Below, piece after piece: positions 16,781 through 25,886 of a stretch of 64,000 nucleotides of DNA. Position numbers and translations under genes: made by a program. This DNA comes from Rhodothermales bacterium (GTDB lineage: Bacteria > Bacteroidota > Rhodothermia > Rhodothermales > UBA10348), in NCBI GenBank assembly GCA_028284865.1, contig JANQQV010000020.1, forward strand, positions 372,001 to 436,000, in the 5' to 3' direction. Numbering within the stretch: position 1 is the stretch's first letter; each line of letters starts with the position of its first letter. A model generated the notes under the pieces. It did not search any database. It was given only the letters and a program-made list of their open reading frames with translations, and was not told the DNA's origin.

Positions 16781-16832
16781 AGGGAATCCAACCACAGTAT
16801 CCGGAAGTCGCCAACACAGGTCAGGATTCCCT
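16781..16832. repeat. Long-range inverted repeat upstream of fhs
   Basis: AGGGAATCC (16781-16789) and GGATTCCCT (16824-16832) are perfect 9-bp inverted arms separated by 34 bp, about 125 bp upstream of the fhs start and 31 bp after the PpiC-like stop. Could be an operator pair, a leader-RNA stem or chance. No known riboswitch class is recognised. Confidence 0.35.
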
Positions 16833-16863
16833 TCTAGCGGAAGCTGCTGCAGACCGGACTTGC

Positions 16864-18534
16864 CTACTGGAGCGCCGCGATTTCTTCCATCAGGCGCTCG
16901 TTGATGGTGATCGACGCTCCTTCCCGTAGCTCCGCGACCAGCTCGTACTCCGCCACAAACGGCCGGAGACGGCGAGCGATATCTGCTTGATCGCGCTCCC
17001 AGTCGGGGGTGATCTGCTGCCGGTCAAGAATGCGGATAGCGGCCCAATCGTCGCGCCGACCCACAAACACGGTCGAATCGACGGGCACCGTCGCTACATA
17101 GGGGGACCACTCAGGAATCGTCTCCAATCGCACATCGCGCATCTGGATGGGCCAATCGACTCCCGATTCGACGGCCGCCTGCAGTGCTTCGGGCGAAACG
17201 GCGGTCACCGCGTCAAAGGACAACGATGCCATTCGGCGATTGGCCCAGCCCAGTCGATCAAAGGCGAGTCGGATGAGAGACGTGTCCACCTCGACCTCTT
17301 CAGTTCGAAGAGCCTCCCTCAACTGACGCGCCTTTTCCAATCGGACGCGCCGATCCACCTCAATCTCCCACTCTTCATCCCGCAGACGCTCTTCCTCTCC
17401 GGCTCTCGCAAGAGCTTCATTCCGTAGTGCACGACCCACAGAGGCTGCTGTTCGCTCCCTGGCTTCCCGCTGAGGGAGTGACTCGAACCAGAAGGCATAG
17501 TCACCGGCGGTGAAGGCTTGCATCTCCCCTTCCCACTCATAGGTCAGGAGCGGCGTGGAAGGATCGACGTCCCGTTTCCATGAGTCGTCAATCCGTGAGA
17601 CAACCATCCCTCCCAGATCCTCAGGAGTCGGGTCAATCGCATTGATGAGGTCATTCAATGCTCCGATGGCAGGCGCGTTGACGGTGACGTCCAACTGGGA
17701 CATGAACGACTGCACGAACCGGTCACCTTCGAGTCTGCGCCGACGTTGACGGTACTGACTGGATAGCCCGCTCCTCCGGGTGAGGTATGCTGATTCTGTC
17801 AGAAGCGGTTCCTGGATGATGTTCTCCAGGAAAATGATGTGATAGCCATAGCGCGTCCGTACAGGAGCAGACCATGTACCCGGCTCCATGCTGAAGGCCA
17901 TCTCGGCAAAGGCATCGTCGACCGAATAGTACCCGACAGGGCCCAGGTATCCAGCCATGGAGTCCACGTCCGCCAGCCCGTACACATCACGCGCTTCTTC
18001 CAGAAAAGGCACACCAGACTGAAGCCGTGCATAGGAGGCCTGAGCTTGCTGAAGGGATGTGAAATAAAGGTGCCGGACAACCCGTTTCGACTGGTCCTTG
18101 ATATACGCCTGGCGAAGCTGGACGTCCGTCGGAGCCGTCATCGTGTCCAGGAGCGCCGTTTCAAAAAAGCGGGATCCCAGCTCTTCTTTCTCAATCCGAA
18201 GCAGCGTCTCGCGGAATGCTTCCGTAGTGTCCCGTCTCTCGACTGAAAACTGCTGGGCCAACAGAATGGCATCGATCAGCTGCTCCAGATGAGCGGCCCG
18301 GGCCACGGCCGTGTCATTCGAGCCCGATCGAACCAGAAAGTCGATGTACGTCTGCTCGAACCAGGAAACACTGATTCCAAAATCATCGACCGTAGCCACA
18401 ATCCTGGGATCGCGATCCGGACCCGGTCCGGCATCGCCTGATCCACAACCGGCGATGAACAGCAAAAGCGCCAGGCACCAAATAGGTGCCTGGCGCGAGA
18501 TGATGCCGTTATGGGGGGCGCGTTTCGTGCTCAC
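16864..18534 (-). CDS. PpiC/SurA-like peptidyl-prolyl isomerase lipoprotein
   Basis: 556 aa. GTG start at 18534, overlapping the stop of the PorV-like gene (TGATGTG), then a signal peptide with lipobox LLLFIAGC (Cys30). A SurA_N-like helical part (IVATVDDFGISVSWFEQTYIDFL) leads to a parvulin-type domain at ~135-230: VRHLYFTSLQQAQASYARL, ARDVYGLADVDSMAGYLGPVG and the family end VRTRYGYHIIFLENI. A second, degenerate half follows. Expected role: periplasmic folding of outer-membrane or secreted proteins. As the last gene of the TonB-receptor operon it may be a dedicated foldase for the receptor, the PorV-like barrel or the T9SS substrates. The track's 56 extra residues overlap the PorV-like gene and are not used. 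Confidence 0.85.
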   Translation of the reverse strand: MSTKRAPHNGIISRQAPIWCLALLLFIAGCGSGDAGPGPDRDPRIVATVDDFGISVSWFEQTYIDFLVRSGSNDTAVARAAHLEQLIDAILLAQQFSVERRDTTEAFRETLLRIEKEELGSRFFETALLDTMTAPTDVQLRQAYIKDQSKRVVRHLYFTSLQQAQASYARLQSGVPFLEEARDVYGLADVDSMAGYLGPVGYYSVDDAFAEMAFSMEPGTWSAPVRTRYGYHIIFLENIIQEPLLTESAYLTRRSGLSSQYRQRRRRLEGDRFVQSFMSQLDVTVNAPAIGALNDLINAIDPTPEDLGGMVVSRIDDSWKRDVDPSTPLLTYEWEGEMQAFTAGDYAFWFESLPQREARERTAASVGRALRNEALARAGEEERLRDEEWEIEVDRRVRLEKARQLREALRTEEVEVDTSLIRLAFDRLGWANRRMASLSFDAVTAVSPEALQAAVESGVDWPIQMRDVRLETIPEWSPYVATVPVDSTVFVGRRDDWAAIRILDRQQITPDWERDQADIARRLRPFVAEYELVAELREGASITINERLMEEIAALQ

Positions 18535-18535
18535 A

Positions 18536-19588
18536 TCAGAAGTAAATGCGGAAGTCCATGGTCTGCGAGGAGTCCAGAAGATCGAACGGGACGTATGCGT
18601 AGTCAAATCCGAAGCGCACACCGGAGAGCTGCAGATCGAGGCCCGCACCATAGGACAGGTGCGAATCGACATTGTCGATGAACGCGTCCTTGTACCCCGC
18701 ACGGGCGTTGAACGTCAGCATCCGGGTCATGTACTTGAACTGAGCGCCGAAGTCACCATTGAGGTTGTTGTCGTTCGTCTGGTTGGCATCAGCCAGAATG
18801 ACCAGCTCGGTAGCGTCGGTCTTGATGACCGGGAGCGAAATCCCAAACTTGAACGACATGGGCAGATCCCACGCATCCATCTTGATGCGCGCGGGGATGC
18901 TTTCTGACGACCCGTCATGCTGCGGATCGAGATCGACCTGGATCTCAGAGTTGATGCCGCGCATCGTCATCTTCCCGCCGAAGTTCATGATGGAGGCAGC
19001 CACCTTGAGACCATTGAAGTAATCCGTCAGCAAGACGAATCCGACATCAATGGCCATCGTGCGTGCCCGCATGTCCCGAATGGACTGGCGAACAAGCTTC
19101 GTGGTACCACCAAAGTAGAAGTTCGGCGTCAGCGGCATGGCGTAGGTCAGACCCACGCTGAGGTCGGCCGCGCTGAAGGTCTCTCCCGTTCCCTCCGGGC
19201 GAGCGATCGTGCGGACCTTCATGGAGCCGTAATCGACCGAGGCGATGCTCAGACCAACTACACCGGATCCACCGGCCGGAATGGTCAATCCAGCTGTGTT
19301 GTAGGTGATGCCGGCAATCCACTCGTTGTTGGAGAACATCAGGCCACTGCGCTGGCCAGAGCGATGCGCAATGGCAGCTCCTCCCGGATTCCAGAACAGG
19401 GCGTCTGCGCCCGTTGCCGTGGCTGTGTACGCGTGACCGAGCGAAAGACCCGGTGCTCCAGCTCCAAGCGTCAGGAACGTCGCAGCCGTCGTGCCGACAC
19501 GACTCTGATCGTCACTCTGCCCCGAGTCCTGGGCATATGTCGATCCAACGAGGGCAAACAGGATCAGTAAAGAGATTGTACGTCGCAT
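18536..19588 (-). CDS. PorV/PorQ-family outer-membrane protein
   Basis: 350 aa with a signal peptide (MRRTISLLILFALVGSTYAQ). The segment TTAATFLTLGAGAPGLSLGHAYTATATGADALFWNPGGAA is the classical N-terminus of the PorV/PorQ/UPF0164 family, FadL-like 14-strand barrels; the C-terminus ends with amphipathic strands and FRIYF. PorV proteins escort T9SS substrates at the cell surface. The gene lies 11 bp after the 1143-aa T9SS protein gene and overlaps the PpiC-like gene, so a local shuttle for that substrate is a reasonable inference. Whether the main T9SS PorV is encoded elsewhere cannot be seen. Confidence 0.85.
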   Translation of the reverse strand: MRRTISLLILFALVGSTYAQDSGQSDDQSRVGTTAATFLTLGAGAPGLSLGHAYTATATGADALFWNPGGAAIAHRSGQRSGLMFSNNEWIAGITYNTAGLTIPAGGSGVVGLSIASVDYGSMKVRTIARPEGTGETFSAADLSVGLTYAMPLTPNFYFGGTTKLVRQSIRDMRARTMAIDVGFVLLTDYFNGLKVAASIMNFGGKMTMRGINSEIQVDLDPQHDGSSESIPARIKMDAWDLPMSFKFGISLPVIKTDATELVILADANQTNDNNLNGDFGAQFKYMTRMLTFNARAGYKDAFIDNVDSHLSYGAGLDLQLSGVRFGFDYAYVPFDLLDSSQTMDFRIYF

Positions 19589-19599
19589 GATGAGCCTCC

Positions 19600-22500
19600 C
19601 TATTTGACGACGGCAAATTTGCCGACGTGCTCGCCGATACCGGGAGCCTTGACGTGATAGATGTACACCCCGAATGCAATGTCCTGTCCTCCGCGGGTCT
19701 GAAGATCCCAGAACACAGAACCATTGTCTTCGGCCGAATTATGCTCGATCTCATCCACCAGTTCACCCCGCAGGTTGAAAATCGAGATGGTTGCCTGCTG
19801 AGGCAGGTTGATGAACTGCAAACGACGTTCGCCGCGACCGGATATCTGGCTACGCTGCTCAAAGCCGGAACCACCCACATAGGGGTTTGGCACAACGCCG
19901 ATATCATCGAGCTCTTCCTCCGCCAACTGCACGTCCACAAAGGGCTCACGCAGCGTGAACTGGAAGTAGTCGCCCGTGTGGAATTCCTTTTTTGGCGTGA
20001 TGCGCAGGACAGTCCCGGGCCCAGGGGCTGTGGGAGTAGCACCATCCGGAGTTGAGAAGGACACACGATGCCTGAACTTGCGTTGGAATCCTTCACGATC
20101 CACAACGATCAAGTCGTCCTCGACGTCGAATTCGCGGTTGTTGTTGAGATCCTGGATCAGCAGCTCGACCACCTGATTGGTGGTGGCATTCAAGGCGAAG
20201 ACCGGTACTGTTCCGTTGAGGAACCCGATTCCGAAACGCGGCAAGCGATACGTCGAATCCGCCGGGTTCACCCAGTGGACCTCGTAATCGTAAGTCGTTG
20301 GAACGTGCAGGCTGGTTGAATCAGGGCGAACATTGGCAATCCAGTTCGTCGAGACACCGTCCAGCGTTGTGGGGTCAAGGTTCACAAGCTCTGAAGCGGT
20401 GCCTGCGCTTCCCACGTAGCCCGTCTGCTCTTCGACAAACTCCAGGGCACCGGCCTGAACTTCGTAGTTCTCCACTTCGACGATGAAGCCATCCACCATC
20501 GGGGGCTCATCGATCAACGCGTTGTTGCGAACGCGAATCTCGTTGGTTGCCATGTCCACGATGTCGAATGTCGTCGTCACCTGGATATCCGCATTCGGAT
20601 TGTCGCTGTCCTCACTCTTGAAGACGACGCGGTACGGATTGTTGGCCTTGATGTCGGCTCCTGAAATGATCCGGACTCCCATGCTTCCCGCTCCGACCCC
20701 TTCAGTGATCTGGGACAGATCCTCATTGACGGTTCCATCGACGAAACCGGCAGGTTTGCTTCGAGGAACGACGATAGCCGCATTTTGGGAGACACCGAGG
20801 ACGTTCCCAGCCAGGTCCACGGAGATGTTGAAGATGTTCTCCTGTGGGTCAATTACCGGCTGACCGTCCTCCTGGATACCCCGATCGTACGCGACGAGTG
20901 CGTAGTAATACGTCATCCCGTTGCTCACGTCATCATCGACGAAGAAGAATGAAAGACCGGAGTTGTCGCCAAGGTCGTAGACGGCCTCATTTTCCAGGAC
21001 CGTCACCGGACCTGAGATGTCATTGACCAGATCCCACTGCCCGATCGGCTCCATGAACGTCGGCGTACCGTCGACATTGGTGATCGTGCGGGCATCGGTC
21101 AGCAGTGGGTTCGTTCCCTTGTAGAGGCGGTAGCCCTCGAAGTCGAACTCCTGGCTGAACCGGTCGAAGCTGGCCACGGAAGTCGTATCCCACGTGAGGA
21201 CCACACGACCATCACCCGGAATGGCCGTCAACGTCGGCAGGAATGGAGCCTGAGCAAAGTTGTAGTCCGCGTCGTAGATGCTCTGGACCGTGCGGCGATT
21301 CTTGAAAAAGTCCTGCTCATCCTCACCAAAGACCCAGGCCGTCGAGAAGAAGTCCGTACGCCCCGCAAACAGGTTGACAGGTCCCGAAACGAAGAGCAGG
21401 AAGGGCTCGATGTCCGCCTCAAAGGCATCTGCAGGCGTTCCGAGTGGGAACTGGGCGAAGTTCAGGATGCGGTCGAACATCCACGTGTCCTCGCGCAGGT
21501 TGTCCCCATTCTCGTAGAATGGACGCGATGAAAGGTCGAACCCAGTCAGACCGATCATGTCGGATTCTGCCACGTCGAGCTCATCGAAGTTGGGCTCTCC
21601 CGGATCGGGCATGCCGTTGGCTTCTCCTTCATCCGGACCCGGATAGTTCAGGTCGAACGGCCCTTTCCCATCAAGTCCAACGTCGTTGTTCACGGATTCC
21701 CCTGCATCCAGGATGCCGTTACCGTTGACATCGTCAAACGCCAACCAATCGAGGTTCTCATCACCTGTCCACCACCGGCCGGCCTTGTAGGCTCGGGTTT
21801 CGGTCAGCGGGCCGTTGACAGCCTCAAAATTGATCAGGTCGTAATTGTTGGATACGTACAGCTGGATGGCATCCTGACCTGCAATCAGCTGGCCCGGTCC
21901 ACCGAACCGCTGCTCATCGATGATGCCGTCCTCATCGTTGTCCAGACCGTCTTCAGCACGCGTCGGGCTCTCAAGGAACGCAAAACCCGTGTATCCCAGG
22001 TCATACAGCGTTCCATCCTGACGCTGACCGATTCCGTCCTGGTCCCAGCCATACGTGACATCCTCCTGGGCGTTGAATGCAGCGGTCTCATCACCTTCCT
22101 CGTTCCCCAGACCATAGTCCATGATCTGGGTGAAGAACATTCCTTCTGTACCGTCCAGGTTATAGCGATAGTCCGTCTCTGACGTGTTCGACATCCGATA
22201 GAGGATGAACATGACATCCTCAGCAAGGATGTTTGCCCACTGGAAAATGCGGACCTGAGTCTGCAGTCCCATTCCGCCGATGGTTGAATCCGATGGCGAC
22301 GGATAGAACACGCCATACTGGGAGTTCGGCTGGCCCGTGACTCGGGAGACGTGATACTCCCGGTCAGAGTAGTCATCCATTACATAGAAGCTCTCCAGGT
22401 CGGCATTGAATACACCACGGCCGAAGAATCCATTCCACTGACCACCCCAGCCCGGATCATCGGGGTTGTCGAGGCGATCTGGCCAGATTCCGGGCCAGGA

Positions 22501-23031
22501 ATCCGGATCGTCAGAAAGGGCCGGTACTGGCTCAAGAAGACCAAGCGCGTTGATTCGACGCGTGTTGTGGAAGCCGTCAAGAGGCAACCATCCCCAAAGC
22601 TCGCCGCCTGGTCCAAGACGCTTTCCAGCCTCTCGATACGTCAGGATGACCGGGTTGACGAGGCTGTCGGGAGCACCATTGTAGAATGGCCACTTTTCAC
22701 GCTCGGCCCGTACACGTCCAGCGGCCATGATGCCGACACCGTCAATGTGACGACCACCGATTCCGCGAGGCCACACTCCCCAAGGGAGGTCATTCCAGCG
22801 CGAGAGTTCTCCGTGATTGCGGAAGTTGGTCTCGATCAGGTTACCGTCGAGAATACCGCGAGCGATCATCTCTTCGCTTCCGCGATATTCGGGAGGAATC
22901 TGCGTCTGGGCAGCTGCATCCATCGCGATGATTGACATCACGAGCACGCCCGCCAGCAGCAGGGAAAGAACGGAGTGGTGAGAAGCATGTCCCACCTGAT
23001 TGCGCATCGTGCGTTTCATGAAGTTTGACAT
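19600..23031 (-). CDS. 1143-aa T9SS-exported surface protein of unknown function
   Basis: Signal peptide (LLAGVLVMSIIAMDAAAQ), then a long exported chain. Visible parts: an N-terminal Trp/Gly-rich region (SRWNDLPWGVWPRGIGGRH), Asp-rich calcium-loop-like motifs (DGLDNDEDGIIDEQ, DDVNGNGILDAGES, EANGMPDPGEPNFDE), an FN3-like strand set near residue 640 (PGDGRVVLTWDTTSVASFDRF..EGYRLYKG), and a C-terminal T9SS type A sorting domain (VPNPYVGGSGF ... TISIFNLRGELVDEI ... GVYIYHVK). No catalytic family recognised. The start lies 2 bp from the TonB receptor stop and the PorV-like gene follows after 11 bp, so it is almost certainly co-expressed with both. It occupies the place a SusD-like lipoprotein would hold, and a substrate-capture role is a hypothesis. 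ATG 23031; ATG 23019 is possible. Confidence 0.75.
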   Translation of the reverse strand: MSNFMKRTMRNQVGHASHHSVLSLLLAGVLVMSIIAMDAAAQTQIPPEYRGSEEMIARGILDGNLIETNFRNHGELSRWNDLPWGVWPRGIGGRHIDGVGIMAAGRVRAEREKWPFYNGAPDSLVNPVILTYREAGKRLGPGGELWGWLPLDGFHNTRRINALGLLEPVPALSDDPDSWPGIWPDRLDNPDDPGWGGQWNGFFGRGVFNADLESFYVMDDYSDREYHVSRVTGQPNSQYGVFYPSPSDSTIGGMGLQTQVRIFQWANILAEDVMFILYRMSNTSETDYRYNLDGTEGMFFTQIMDYGLGNEEGDETAAFNAQEDVTYGWDQDGIGQRQDGTLYDLGYTGFAFLESPTRAEDGLDNDEDGIIDEQRFGGPGQLIAGQDAIQLYVSNNYDLINFEAVNGPLTETRAYKAGRWWTGDENLDWLAFDDVNGNGILDAGESVNNDVGLDGKGPFDLNYPGPDEGEANGMPDPGEPNFDELDVAESDMIGLTGFDLSSRPFYENGDNLREDTWMFDRILNFAQFPLGTPADAFEADIEPFLLFVSGPVNLFAGRTDFFSTAWVFGEDEQDFFKNRRTVQSIYDADYNFAQAPFLPTLTAIPGDGRVVLTWDTTSVASFDRFSQEFDFEGYRLYKGTNPLLTDARTITNVDGTPTFMEPIGQWDLVNDISGPVTVLENEAVYDLGDNSGLSFFFVDDDVSNGMTYYYALVAYDRGIQEDGQPVIDPQENIFNISVDLAGNVLGVSQNAAIVVPRSKPAGFVDGTVNEDLSQITEGVGAGSMGVRIISGADIKANNPYRVVFKSEDSDNPNADIQVTTTFDIVDMATNEIRVRNNALIDEPPMVDGFIVEVENYEVQAGALEFVEEQTGYVGSAGTASELVNLDPTTLDGVSTNWIANVRPDSTSLHVPTTYDYEVHWVNPADSTYRLPRFGIGFLNGTVPVFALNATTNQVVELLIQDLNNNREFDVEDDLIVVDREGFQRKFRHRVSFSTPDGATPTAPGPGTVLRITPKKEFHTGDYFQFTLREPFVDVQLAEEELDDIGVVPNPYVGGSGFEQRSQISGRGERRLQFINLPQQATISIFNLRGELVDEIEHNSAEDNGSVFWDLQTRGGQDIAFGVYIYHVKAPGIGEHVGKFAVVK

Positions 23032-23033
23032 GC

Positions 23034-25790
23034 TTAGAATGAGTATTGGAGTCCGAGGCTGACCTGACGAGGACCGGATACCCAGTCCGGACGAGCGAAA
23101 TACTCGTCGAGGGAGTTCAGCCCTCCGATGGCAGCACCAGTAGCCCGGAATTGCTCTTTTTCGAGGGCTTCATCCCAGCTTCCCGTCGTGGCATACACCG
23201 CAAACTGGTTGGCTCGATCCCACAGATTCTGCACCTGAAGGAAGAGCTGGACATCCTGTTCGATGAATGGCGGCGTGTAGTAGGCTCGCAGGTCCGTCCA
23301 GAATTGAACGGGGCGATTGGCATTGTTCGGGCGCGTTGATCGCACGAAGCCGCGGACTGTCGTGTACGGCTCACCGGAACGCAGCCTGTTGACCATCGTC
23401 AGCGAAAGTCCTTCAATTGGAGCGATCGTGACGGTGCTGTTGAACACGTGGCGTCGATCCCAATTCAAGCGAACCAATGACAAGATCGGCTCCAGACCTG
23501 ACTGGGCGCGCCCAAAGGCTTCACCCGGGTCAGAAGACGTTCCCTCTGCAAACTGCAGGGTGTAATCAAATGTCCAGGAGAGCATTCCGCCCGGACGATC
23601 GAACATCGAGAACGTGAAGCCGCGGATCGTTCCGAAGTCGCGGTTGATCCACTGCACGACCTGGTCACCGGTTGGCGTCCGATCGATCTCCTGCCCCGTC
23701 AGATTGCGGACGTCCTTGGAGAAAATGGTGAGTTCCATTCCAATATCATCCGAGAGTCCCTGCTGCAGCCCCACTTCGAATGCGAGGGTACGCTCCGGCT
23801 CGAGCGCTGCGTTGCCGAACTGCACGCTGCTGGCCTGCGGATTGACCTCGTACTCTGGATTGGTGTAGAGCAATGCAAGGGCAGGAATCTGGAAGAAGAG
23901 TCCTGCGGAGAAGCGCATCACCCCTGTCGATGAGATCGGGAAGGCGATTCCGATGCGTGGGCTGAGCTGCATGTCCGGATCCGGCTTCACGCGGTTCGAG
24001 ATTGAATCCTGGGATGCAGGATCGAAAATGCGCTCCTGCTCTGCCTGGCGCCATTCGACTGGCACATCAAAGTTCGAATTGAAATAGTCGAAGCGCAGAC
24101 CGGCGTTCACGATCAATCCAGTGAACTCCATTTTGTCCTGGATGTAGGCGGCGAACTCGGTCGGCGTGGCATCCAGTCGGTTGTCGGCGAAACGGTCAGG
24201 CGAGATGGCAGGCTGATTTCCCGTGCGGGCCGAACGCTCGATACCGAATGAGCGGTTCTGCAATTTGTGCAGACGCGTCATGACCCCACCTTTCACGAGG
24301 TGACGTTTGTTGATCTGACTCGTGAAATCAGTCAGTATCGTGTGGGTGATCGTCAGCTGATCATCCGTGAACAGATCGTTCCCTCCAACATCGAACGCAT
24401 TCTGGCCGTCCAGATTGCGTTTCTGGGGCCACTGGTAGCGAGGATCCGTCGGGTCTTCGAACAGATAGTTGTCCCACTTGTCACGAAGCAGGCTGTAGGA
24501 AAGCTGTCCGAATGATTTGGTCCCAACTGTGTAGCGAAGAGCAGCGATGTGCGTCTGGCTGCCATAGTAGCCCGTGTTCAATCCACCAGGCACGTATTTG
24601 GCATCGTGACTGTACGGGCTTGTCTTGCCGTCCTGCCAGAACAGGTTGTATTCGAAACGGGTGTTGCCTGAAAGTCGGGCCGTCAGACCCGTATTGATGG
24701 AAAGGCGCTGATTGGTGCCCATGGACACGAAATCACCGTCTCCATTCGATTCAATATTCCACTCGGCGGAGTCGCGTCCGGTGTTCAGACCTACCGATGA
24801 GTCGGCTGGCGCAAAGAGACGGCGGCCAAACTGATTACCATTGTCGTCCAGCCAGCGGGTCGTGACCTGAAGCCCGACCTTTTCATTCAGGAGCGGGCCA
24901 CCAAACGAGAACTGGACATCTGTCAGATTCCGCATGGGAGCCAGCTCGTTGTAGGTATACGTGTCCGAAACGAAATCAGAAGCGCGCAGGTTGTCGCCAG
25001 GACCGGTCGTCCGATTCATGAACTCAAGTTCGCGATCAGAAACAAGCGATCCGGCATACGCCAGTACGTTTCCTGACCATGAATCGGGAATATCTTTGGT
25101 GACGATGTTTACGACTCCAGACTGGGCCTGCCCGTACTCCGCGTTGAAGACCCCGCTGATGACCTGCAGGTTCGAGACCATGTTCTGCTCGATTTCGAAG
25201 GAGGCCTGATTGTTGAATGCGTTGTTGATCGGAATACCGTTGATCAGGTAGGCCACCTCGCCGGAACGCCCACCGCGGAAACGACCATCCACGACACCCG
25301 CCTGCAGGTTGATGGCATCGTTGATTCCCAACACAGGAAGGGCTTCAAGCTGCTCCTCTCCCACGACAGCAGTTGTCGTGGTTCTGTCCGTCTGCACGAT
25401 GGGGCGCTCAGCCGTGACGACAATCTCCTCCCCTTCCAGAATCTCCTCTCCAAGACGGAAGTCGACGCGCGTCGTCTGGTCGATGATCACCTCGATGTTC
25501 TCGATGAGCTGGGTCTGGAACCCGATGAATTGGGCCCTCACGGCATAGGTACCCGGACGAACGCGGATGATCACGTACTCCCCGTCCATGTCTGTAGCCG
25601 TTCCCTGGGTAGTGCCGTCGATGACCACGTTGACGCCTGGCAAAGGGTCTCCAGTGGCGGCGTCCACTACGCGCCCAGCAATTTTTCCGTAGATGGCGGC
25701 ATCCTCCTCAGAGGGACTTGCTGTTGCCGTGAATCCGGTGCCAAGCAAGAGGAATAGCAGGGCGCCGAGAAGGGGTGACTTTGAAACCAT
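23034..25790 (-). CDS. TonB-dependent outer-membrane receptor with CarboxypepD_reg-like domain
   Basis: 918 aa. Signal peptide (LLGALLFLLLGTGFTATAS), then an N-terminal CarboxypepD_reg-like Ig fold (~38-115: GKIAGRVVDAATGDPLPGVNVVIDG), a plug domain (LEALPVLGINDAINLQAGVV ... GVFNAEYGQAQSGVVNIVTKD) and a ~22-strand barrel ending in the outer-membrane signature VSLGLQYSF. The N-terminal domain is shared with SusC-like receptors, but no SusD-like gene follows. Predicted role: energy-dependent import of a glycan fragment or another large ligand across the outer membrane. ATG 25790 opens directly on the signal peptide. It is second in the operon, behind a strong hairpin that follows the CBM9-like gene. 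Confidence 0.9.
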   Translation of the reverse strand: MVSKSPLLGALLFLLLGTGFTATASPSEEDAAIYGKIAGRVVDAATGDPLPGVNVVIDGTTQGTATDMDGEYVIIRVRPGTYAVRAQFIGFQTQLIENIEVIIDQTTRVDFRLGEEILEGEEIVVTAERPIVQTDRTTTTAVVGEEQLEALPVLGINDAINLQAGVVDGRFRGGRSGEVAYLINGIPINNAFNNQASFEIEQNMVSNLQVISGVFNAEYGQAQSGVVNIVTKDIPDSWSGNVLAYAGSLVSDRELEFMNRTTGPGDNLRASDFVSDTYTYNELAPMRNLTDVQFSFGGPLLNEKVGLQVTTRWLDDNGNQFGRRLFAPADSSVGLNTGRDSAEWNIESNGDGDFVSMGTNQRLSINTGLTARLSGNTRFEYNLFWQDGKTSPYSHDAKYVPGGLNTGYYGSQTHIAALRYTVGTKSFGQLSYSLLRDKWDNYLFEDPTDPRYQWPQKRNLDGQNAFDVGGNDLFTDDQLTITHTILTDFTSQINKRHLVKGGVMTRLHKLQNRSFGIERSARTGNQPAISPDRFADNRLDATPTEFAAYIQDKMEFTGLIVNAGLRFDYFNSNFDVPVEWRQAEQERIFDPASQDSISNRVKPDPDMQLSPRIGIAFPISSTGVMRFSAGLFFQIPALALLYTNPEYEVNPQASSVQFGNAALEPERTLAFEVGLQQGLSDDIGMELTIFSKDVRNLTGQEIDRTPTGDQVVQWINRDFGTIRGFTFSMFDRPGGMLSWTFDYTLQFAEGTSSDPGEAFGRAQSGLEPILSLVRLNWDRRHVFNSTVTIAPIEGLSLTMVNRLRSGEPYTTVRGFVRSTRPNNANRPVQFWTDLRAYYTPPFIEQDVQLFLQVQNLWDRANQFAVYATTGSWDEALEKEQFRATGAAIGGLNSLDEYFARPDWVSGPRQVSLGLQYSF

Positions 25791-25827
25791 GGGATCCGGG
25801 GATTCCAGTTGAAAAGAACCGTCAACG

Positions 25828-25861
25828 ACGCGGGGCCTGCCTGAGAAGGCTGGCCCCGCGT
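25828..25861. terminator. Strong intra-operon hairpin (attenuator-like)
   Basis: Arms ACGCGGGGCC and GGCCCCGCGT enclose a second stem GCCT-GAGA-AGGC with single T mismatches, giving about 14 bp of pairing. It lies 25 bp after the CBM9-like gene stop and 38 bp before the TonB receptor start. On the minus strand a TTCTTTTC tract follows ~12 nt later, so partial termination or mRNA stabilisation of the first gene is possible. Confidence 0.7.
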
Positions 25862-25886
25862 ACACTCGACGGAATGTGCGATGTGC

